Source of the DNA: Gemmatimonadales bacterium UBA7889
GTDB lineage: Bacteria > Gemmatimonadota > Gemmatimonadetes > Longimicrobiales > Gaopeijiaceae
Length of the DNA: 9,931 nucleotides
Reading direction: 5' to 3'
NCBI GenBank assembly: GCA_002501085.1
Contig: DLRL01000048.1
Span: 1 to 9,931 of the forward strand
In this document: positions 5,390-9,931 of the stretch, one piece after another
Layout: each line of letters starts with the position of its first letter
Numbering within the stretch: the stretch's first letter is position 1
Made by a program: the position numbers and the translations under genes
The notes under the pieces: generated by a model
What the model saw: the letters and a program-made list of their open reading frames with translations, nothing else
What the model was told of the DNA's origin: nothing
The model's database searches: none

Positions 5390-6289
5390 TTGCCCTCCGA
5401 TAGGGTGCGCGTCGGAACGCGTGGATCGATCCTGGCGATGTGGCAGGCCCGCTGGGTCTCAGAACATCTAACAAGAGTGGCCCCTGAGTGCTCGGTCGAG
5501 CTTGTAGAAATCAGGACCCGAGGTGATGAGCATCAAGACCTCGGTAGTCTTCCGGGCATGGGACACTTTACCTCGGAACTCGAAGCCGCTTTAGCTGATG
5601 GGCGTATTGATGTCGCGGTGCATTCTCTGAAGGACTTGCCAGTAGAGGATAGCGCGGGAGTAATAGTTGCAGCGGTACCTCTGCGGCACGACTCGAGTGA
5701 TTCGTTGGTGAGCTCTTCTGGAGCATCCCTGATGTCTTTGGGCCATGGAGCTCGGATAGGAACTGGAAGTCCACGCCGTGCTGCGTTGTTGATGTTCCAC
5801 CGTCCTGACCTTGATGTAGTCGAAATCAGGGGCAACGTCGATACCCGAATTCGTAAGGTGGATGAGGGGATGTATGATGCCGTTGTGCTGGCAACAGCTG
5901 GCCTGTTTCGGCTCGGACTAGAAGATCGAATTAGTGAAAAACTAGGGGTACGGGAATTTCCACCAGCGCCGGGCCAGGGAGCACTCGCAGTGCAGATGCG
6001 GGATGAGGATTCTGAATTACACCGAGTAGTAAGAAGTTTAGACGAGCCAGACGCTAGGGCGACGACAGGGGCAGAGAGAGCATTTCTCAGAGGCTTAGGA
6101 GGTGGATGCACTCTACCAGTGGGGGCCCATGCCTGGCGAGAGTCCGGTCAACTGAAGCTCCTCGGGTTTGTCGGATCCAATACCGGTGGCCTCTCTTTGA
6201 GAGCAGAAGTAACGGGTGATGATCCCGAGGCACTAGGGGAGAAGCTTGCGGAACAAATGCTCAGCGACGGAGCCAGAGAGCTACTGTGA
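5390..6289 (+). CDS. hemC: Hydroxymethylbilane synthase (porphobilinogen deaminase)
   Basis: Polymerises four porphobilinogen molecules into hydroxymethylbilane in the cytosol. With the TTG start at 5390 it has 299 residues, close to the family norm (E. coli 313). Key residues, numbered from this start: VRVGTRGSILAMWQA near the N-terminus, catalytic D82 in HSLKDLP, substrate-binding R129/R130 in GTGSPRRAALL, RGNVDTR, PAPGQGALAVQ, and the dipyrromethane-cofactor cysteine C240 in LGGGCTLPVGAH. The start is uncertain: GTG at 5324 (59-nt overlap with hemA, adding 22 non-conserved residues) and GTG at 5405 are alternatives. TTG 5390 sits 7 nt after the hemA stop with a weak purine-rich stretch (AGAGTAAG) upstream, and places the conserved block at the usual distance from the N-terminus. 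The stop overlaps the hemD start. Confidence 0.93.
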   Translation: MPSDRVRVGTRGSILAMWQARWVSEHLTRVAPECSVELVEIRTRGDEHQDLGSLPGMGHFTSELEAALADGRIDVAVHSLKDLPVEDSAGVIVAAVPLRHDSSDSLVSSSGASLMSLGHGARIGTGSPRRAALLMFHRPDLDVVEIRGNVDTRIRKVDEGMYDAVVLATAGLFRLGLEDRISEKLGVREFPPAPGQGALAVQMRDEDSELHRVVRSLDEPDARATTGAERAFLRGLGGGCTLPVGAHAWRESGQLKLLGFVGSNTGGLSLRAEVTGDDPEALGEKLAEQMLSDGARELL

Positions 6290-7074
6290 TGCGCGATGCG
6301 GTGCAGGGCCCGTTGATGGGAAAGAGAATCGTAGTAACCCGCCAGCTCGAACGAGCTGACTCGCTATCTGCCAGACTCGAGGCCCAGGGGGCTCAGGCGA
6401 TTCTTTGCCCTACGATCAAGGTCATTCCCCCGGCTTCTTGCGCAGAGATAGACCGGGCGATTTCACGGATTAAGGTTTACCGATGGGTTGTTTTTCCTAG
6501 CGCAAATAGTGTGCGTAGTGTCTTCCGGAGAATGTTAGAGATCGGCATGTCTACAGATCGGTTGGCGGACGTTTCGTTGGCAGCAGTGGGACCTGCGACA
6601 AGGCAAGCACTAGAAGCTGGCGGTGCGACAGTGTCTTTCGTTCCGGACGAATATGTGGCCGAGCGCTTAGGCGAGACTCTCAATCCAGTTGCGGACGAGC
6701 GAATTTTGGTCGTGAAGGCTGATATTGGAGAACCAACCTTAAGAGAGGTCCTGGCCAGACGTGGTGCCCAAGTCGATGAGGTTATCGCATATCGGACTGT
6801 AACTCAGCCGCCACCAGAAAATGCGGTGATAGAGTTGAAGCGAGGAGTGGATGTGCTGACGTTTACAAGCCCTTCAACTGTTAGGGGATTTCTTGAATTA
6901 GGCCCGGACTGGCGAGATGTGACGGTTGGTGTGATGATCGCGACCATTGGCCCACTGACATCCTCCGCGGTTAGGGACATGGGAGTGGAGGTGCAGGTTG
7001 AAGCAGAGGAGCACACGATAGACGGGCTCGTGAGTGCACTCGTTACTGAGTTCACAAGTAAGGCTGATAGGTAA
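6289..7074 (+). CDS. hemD: Uroporphyrinogen-III synthase
   Basis: Cyclises hydroxymethylbilane with inversion of ring D to give uroporphyrinogen III. The family is poorly conserved, so the call rests on pattern plus position between hemC and hemB. The protein (261 residues; about 250 is usual) shows the two-lobed HemD pattern: KRIVVTRQLERADSLSARL at the N-terminus, CPTIKVIPP, WVVFPSANSVRSVF, AAVGPATRQALEAGG, ILVVKADIGEPTLREVL, VIAYRTV, VLTFTSPSTVRGFLE and ATIGPLTSSAVRDMG. The ATG at 6289 shares one base with the hemC stop (TGATG), with GAGAG 8 nt upstream. A GTG at 6286 and an ATG at 6316 (near AGGG) are other in-frame choices. The TAA stop shares its last base with the hemB ATG, so the three genes are probably translationally coupled. 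Confidence 0.9.
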   Translation: MRDAVQGPLMGKRIVVTRQLERADSLSARLEAQGAQAILCPTIKVIPPASCAEIDRAISRIKVYRWVVFPSANSVRSVFRRMLEIGMSTDRLADVSLAAVGPATRQALEAGGATVSFVPDEYVAERLGETLNPVADERILVVKADIGEPTLREVLARRGAQVDEVIAYRTVTQPPPENAVIELKRGVDVLTFTSPSTVRGFLELGPDWRDVTVGVMIATIGPLTSSAVRDMGVEVQVEAEEHTIDGLVSALVTEFTSKADR

Positions 7075-8114
7075 TGGATACATCATTCGAACAAGACAGG
7101 TTGGTCGGGTTAGCGGGGCGGACGGATGACCTTCATCTGGTTCATCGCCTGCGTCGCCTGCGTCGCAGTCCTGGGCTTCGAGCACTCGTTCAAGAAGCTC
7201 GAGTGACGACCGATGACCTCATGCTTCCACTATTTGTTCTAGACGGCAGTGGGAAAAGTGAGCCGGTAGAATCGATGCCGGGGGTTTTTAGGGAGTCAGT
7301 GGATCGAATGATAGAACGCGCGCGTTCTGCGAGCGATATAGGTATCCGTGCAGTGATTCTATTCGGCATACCGGACTTGAAAGACGCTAGCGGAAGTGGG
7401 AGCCATGATTCTGAAGGAGTCGTCCAGCGTGCCGTGATGGCTCTTAAGGAGGAAATACCAGACCTCGTTGTGGTGACGGATACATGTATGTGTGAGTACA
7501 CGGATCACGGCCACTGTGGGCTCTTAGATGATCGGATGGACGTCGACAATGATGCGACGCTTGCAGCTCTTGCGAAGATCGCGGTCTCGCAGGCAGAGAG
7601 CGGAGCGGATTTAGTAGCCCCATCGGGTATGATTGACGGTCAGGTAGGGGTGATCCGGGGCGCGCTAGATGAAGCCGGACACGAACAGGTCGGAATCCTG
7701 TCCTACTCTGCCAAATATGCTTCGGCATACTATGGTCCCTTCCGGGACGCTGCCCAAGGAGCCCCGTCTTTTGGGGATAGACGTGGCCAACAGATGGACC
7801 CTTCAAATGGTTCCGAAGCTATCAGGGAAGCTGCCCAGGACCTAGCTGAGGGAGCCGATCTTATCATGGTCAAACCAGCGCTTGCGTACCTGGATGTCGT
7901 TCAGCGGCTGCGAAGGAAATTTGAGGGCGTTCCGCTAGTTGCCTATAACGTCAGTGGTGAGTACGCGATGGTTAAGGCAGCAGCAGAAATGGGATGGCTA
8001 GCTGAGCGCTCAGTAGTGCTCGAGACCCTGACTTCAATGAAGAGGGCTGGAGCAGACATCATAATCACATACCACGCGATGGACGTCGCACAATGGATTC
8101 ACGAAGCATCTTAA
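7074..8114 (+). CDS. hemB: Delta-aminolevulinic acid dehydratase (porphobilinogen synthase)
   Basis: Condenses two 5-aminolevulinate molecules into porphobilinogen. The protein has 346 residues, near the usual 325-340 with a slightly longer N-terminal arm. It contains the two Schiff-base lysines, K214 in YSAKYAS and K267 in MVKPALAY, and the cysteine triad C138, C140, C148 in DTCMCEYTDHGHCG that marks the zinc-dependent active site; aspartate-rich variants of this loop mark the magnesium type. Other conserved blocks are RLRRLRRSPGLRALV, MLPLFV, SMPGV, VAPSGMIDGQV, RRGQQMDP and YNVSGEYAM. The start ATG overlaps the hemD stop by one base (TAATG), with AAGG (7060-7063) about 10 nt upstream. The 3' end overlaps the hemQ start by 22 nt in a different frame. 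Confidence 0.97.
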   Translation: MDTSFEQDRLVGLAGRTDDLHLVHRLRRLRRSPGLRALVQEARVTTDDLMLPLFVLDGSGKSEPVESMPGVFRESVDRMIERARSASDIGIRAVILFGIPDLKDASGSGSHDSEGVVQRAVMALKEEIPDLVVVTDTCMCEYTDHGHCGLLDDRMDVDNDATLAALAKIAVSQAESGADLVAPSGMIDGQVGVIRGALDEAGHEQVGILSYSAKYASAYYGPFRDAAQGAPSFGDRRGQQMDPSNGSEAIREAAQDLAEGADLIMVKPALAYLDVVQRLRRKFEGVPLVAYNVSGEYAMVKAAAEMGWLAERSVVLETLTSMKRAGADIIITYHAMDVAQWIHEAS

Positions 8115-8776
8115 GCCACTTCAGCATTTTCGCGTTCAACTCGTCTTTCTGGGTTCTGCCTGAGGAGAGGCGTGCGGAGATTGCTCACGCTTGGCGTACA
8201 GCACTTCCGGAGATGGCTGATTCAGTCCACTTGTATAGGACGGGCGGGACCCGGACCGACGGAGACGTGCTTGTGTGGAGTTCAATTCCCACTGAGGACG
8301 ATCAAGCTCCAGCTAACTTCTTCGAGAAGTTTCTTGAGGTGCAGAGACCATATCGTAGCTATATCCATGTTGTGGATGTTCTCTGGGGATTCACACGCCC
8401 ATCACAATATGCTCGGGGTAGTGCTGACAGAGAGATTGATCCAATGGCCAAGCGGTCTCTGCCATACCTGATTGTATATCCGTTCGTTAAAACCCATGAA
8501 TGGTACCAACACTCTGTCGAAGACCGACGGAGAATGATGACGGGACATATTCGTATCGGGAAACAACATGAGGGTATCGATCAGCTTCTACTTTACTCGA
8601 CTGGGCTCCAGGATCAGGAGTTCGTTGTGGCGTACGAGTCAGCCGATCTGAGTGCTTTCTCTGCACTTGTCGTTGACCTTAGGATGACTGAGGCACGTTT
8701 GTATACAGAGCGCGATACACCGGTATATGTAGGAGTGCACGTGTCTCCAGCTGATAAGGGGATGAATTGGCTTTGA
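8093..8776 (+). CDS. hemQ: Coproheme decarboxylase HemQ/ChdC (chlorite dismutase-like)
   Basis: Peroxide-dependent decarboxylation of coproheme III to heme b, the last step of the coproporphyrin-dependent pathway. The 227-residue protein has the two-ferredoxin-fold chlorite dismutase-like architecture. Visible landmarks are YPFVKTHEWY (129-138), matching the catalytic tyrosine and lysine of HemQ (Y129 and K133 here; Y145/K149 in S. aureus); RRRMMTGHIRIGKQHEG with proximal heme ligand H152; EFVVAYE (176-182); and LRMTEARLYTERDTPVYVG (196-214) near the C-terminus. The tyrosine and lysine favour HemQ over a true chlorite dismutase. The protein looks closer to the actinobacterial style (YPFV.T.EWY) than to the Firmicute style. 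It starts 22 nt inside the end of hemB, with no in-frame alternative start before the first conserved strand. Its end overlaps the hemE start. Confidence 0.93.
   Translation: MDSRSILSHFSIFAFNSSFWVLPEERRAEIAHAWRTALPEMADSVHLYRTGGTRTDGDVLVWSSIPTEDDQAPANFFEKFLEVQRPYRSYIHVVDVLWGFTRPSQYARGSADREIDPMAKRSLPYLIVYPFVKTHEWYQHSVEDRRRMMTGHIRIGKQHEGIDQLLLYSTGLQDQEFVVAYESADLSAFSALVVDLRMTEARLYTERDTPVYVGVHVSPADKGMNWL
8756..8761 (+). promoter_or_regulatory. Shine-Dalgarno AAGGGG deciding the TTG start of hemE
   Basis: AAGGGG lies within the last codons of hemQ, 5 nt before TTG 8767. The alternative in-frame TTG at 8773 would be 11 nt away. The ATG at 8762 is in another frame. Confidence 0.55.
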
Positions 8777-9807
8777 CTCCTCGCTTGGTGCGCGCGTGCC
8801 GGGGTGAGGAAGTTGACCGAACACCGGCCTGGCTGATGCGTCAGGCTGGACGGTATCTACCCGAGTACCGAAAAGTGCGAGAGGCCCACTCTCTGTTAGA
8901 TATTTGCGCAGATGCTGAACTCACATCCAAGGTCACACTTCAGCCGCTGGAGCGCTTTGACCTTGATGCTGCGATCATATTCGCAGATATCCTGCTTCCC
9001 CTGGTACCGATGGGTATCGACCTGGACTTTGTCCCAGGCAAAGGACCAGTGATCCAAAATCCAATTCAGTCTCCGTCGGACGTGGAAGCCCTCAAGCCTT
9101 TTGATCCAAGGGACCACTTGACCCCAACACTTGAGGCGATCACCTCAGTGCGAACACAAGTGAATCAAGATACGGCTGTCATAGGTTTTGCGGGTGCCCC
9201 GTTCACTCTTGCGAGCTACCTAATAGAGGGTGCCCCAACCAAGAATTTTGGTCGAGTGAAGTCTTTTATGTCTAATGAGCCGGAAGCATTTCTTGCACTC
9301 ATGACCAAGCTGAGAGAGGTGTCTGGCAGATGGTTAACAGCGCAGGCAGAGGCGGGGGCAGATGCTCTACAGCTTTTCGACACTTGGGCGGGTTGGCTCA
9401 ATCCCATCACGTACGAGAAACAGGTTATGGAGCACTCTAGATTTGTCTTTCATAATCTGAAGGGGACCGGTTGCCCCACGATTCATTTTGCGGTTGGTGC
9501 CCCCCACCTCATCGAGTTGCTGTCACAAGTCGGAAGTGACGTGCTCGGTGTGGATTGGCGCCTTTCAATCGATGAGGCTTGGAGCCGCTTTAGCATGGAC
9601 TGTGCTATTCAAGGCAACCTCGATCCCACGGCACTCCTGGGCTCAGAGCAACACATTCGCAGAGCAGTCATAGATGTGATGCAGAGGGTGGATCAGCGTC
9701 CGGGCCATATTTTCAACCTGGGACATGGGATGCTTCCTCAAACGCCACCACACTCTGTGACTATAGCGATGGATGCATTGCGTTCCTACGAGGCCACAGC
9801 TGCGTGA
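8767..9807 (+). CDS. hemE: Uroporphyrinogen decarboxylase
   Basis: Removes four carboxyl groups from the acetate side chains of uroporphyrinogen III to give coproporphyrinogen III. The 346-residue length is normal. The N-terminal signature PAWLMRQAGRYLPEYR (20-35) supplies the arginines R25 and R29, corresponding to R37 and R41 of the human enzyme. D74 in IIFADILLP matches the catalytic aspartate (human D86). The second signature GFAGAPFTLASYLIEG, the DTWAGWL segment, GVDWR, IQGNLDP and the C-terminal FNLGHGMLPQTPP (with its conserved histidine) are all intact. The start is a TTG at 8767, supported by a good Shine-Dalgarno inside hemQ; a second TTG at 8773 is possible. It overlaps hemQ by 10 nt, and its TGA overlaps the GTG of the next gene (GTGA). 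Confidence 0.97.
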   Translation: MALTPRLVRACRGEEVDRTPAWLMRQAGRYLPEYRKVREAHSLLDICADAELTSKVTLQPLERFDLDAAIIFADILLPLVPMGIDLDFVPGKGPVIQNPIQSPSDVEALKPFDPRDHLTPTLEAITSVRTQVNQDTAVIGFAGAPFTLASYLIEGAPTKNFGRVKSFMSNEPEAFLALMTKLREVSGRWLTAQAEAGADALQLFDTWAGWLNPITYEKQVMEHSRFVFHNLKGTGCPTIHFAVGAPHLIELLSQVGSDVLGVDWRLSIDEAWSRFSMDCAIQGNLDPTALLGSEQHIRRAVIDVMQRVDQRPGHIFNLGHGMLPQTPPHSVTIAMDALRSYEATAA

Positions 9808-9931
9808 CGCCAAACCCCCGTATTGTTGTGGTGGGTGGCGGATTGGCGGGACTCACAGCTGCGTTTCGGCTCAGTCCAGCTTCGAATAAGGGAGAGAAAA
9901 CAGCCGCTTCACAGGTCGTTTTAGTAGAAGC
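9804..9931 (+). CDS. hemY: Protoporphyrinogen/coproporphyrinogen oxidase, N-terminal fragment
   Basis: Only the first 42 codons are in the window. The protein begins TPNPRIVVVGGGLAGLTAAF after the GTG start, a textbook N-terminal FAD-binding Rossmann motif (GGGLAGL with the flanking hydrophobic strand and alanine-rich helix). A second strand, QVVLVEA, ends in the acidic residue expected to bind the FAD ribose. On sequence alone this is an FAD-dependent amine-oxidase-type flavoprotein. The HemY call (oxygen-dependent porphyrinogen oxidase, CgoX in the coproporphyrin branch) rests on its 4-nt overlap with hemE and the presence of hemQ and hemH in the operon. The linker between the two strands is somewhat long and polar (SPASNKGEKTAASQ). 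Another FAD oxidoreductase cannot be excluded until the rest is read. Confidence 0.82.
   Translation, partial: MTPNPRIVVVGGGLAGLTAAFRLSPASNKGEKTAASQVVLVE

Noticed and set aside
5533..6111. Long minus-strand ORF (192 codons) opposite hemC
   Set aside because: It is antisense to the conserved hemC coding region, its translation is serine/arginine-rich low-information sequence, and it has no recognisable motif.
8093..8776. True chlorite dismutase (perchlorate respiration) instead of HemQ
   Set aside because: The position between hemB and hemE and the YPFVK tyrosine/lysine motif fit coproheme decarboxylase. No perchlorate-reduction genes are present.
9804..9931. Phytoene desaturase or another FAD amine oxidase
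   Set aside because: The short fragment alone cannot exclude this, but the 4-nt overlap with hemE and the operon content make a porphyrinogen oxidase far more likely.

Overview
The window is a bacterial chromosomal segment with tightly packed genes and roughly balanced base composition. Its right three quarters (2756 to the right edge) form one plus-strand heme-biosynthesis operon in the order hemH, small membrane protein, hemA, hemC, hemD, hemB, hemQ, hemE, hemY (cut by the window edge). The left quarter is a different, accessory-looking neighbourhood. The lineage cannot be fixed from the sequence. A glutamyl-tRNA (C5) pathway, HemQ (coproheme decarboxylase), a ferrochelatase with an actinobacterial-like N-terminus, and exported amidohydrolase and RidA proteins would fit a diderm environmental phylum such as Gemmatimonadota or Acidobacteriota. 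That placement is inference only.

Layout. 1-130: C-terminal end of a MORN-repeat protein. 131-483: gene-free DNA with a diverged 80-bp direct repeat built around TTATCAAC words, plus a short palindrome. 484-708: a small predicted membrane protein. 701-718: a hairpin between convergent genes. 754-1896 and 1962-2414 (minus strand): a secreted amidohydrolase-2 family metallohydrolase and, upstream of it in transcription order, a RidA-family protein with a signal peptide; they probably form a two-gene unit. 2415-2755: the divergent intergenic region between ridA-like and hemH, presumably holding both promoters, although no convincing sigma-70 promoter was seen. 2756-9931: the heme operon.

How the genes work together. 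HemA reduces glutamyl-tRNA to glutamate-1-semialdehyde. The aminomutase HemL is not in the window and must be encoded elsewhere. HemB, HemC, HemD and HemE then convert 5-aminolevulinate through porphobilinogen, hydroxymethylbilane and uroporphyrinogen III to coproporphyrinogen III. HemQ together with HemY and HemH, and no hemF or hemN in view, points to the coproporphyrin-dependent branch: HemY (CgoX) oxidises coproporphyrinogen, HemH (CpfC) inserts iron, and HemQ (ChdC) decarboxylates coproheme to heme b. Gene junctions are overlapping or nearly so from hemA onward (hemC/hemD and hemD/hemB by 1 nt, hemB/hemQ by 22 nt, hemQ/hemE by about 10 nt, hemE/hemY by 4 nt), suggesting translational coupling.

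Most of the window is a well-understood pathway. The parts that most deserve a second look are the unexplained small membrane protein between hemH and hemA, the cysteine-rich tail of HemH, the exported RidA/amidohydrolase pair, and the diverged repeats at 191-397. I do not see convincing evidence of a wholly new system.
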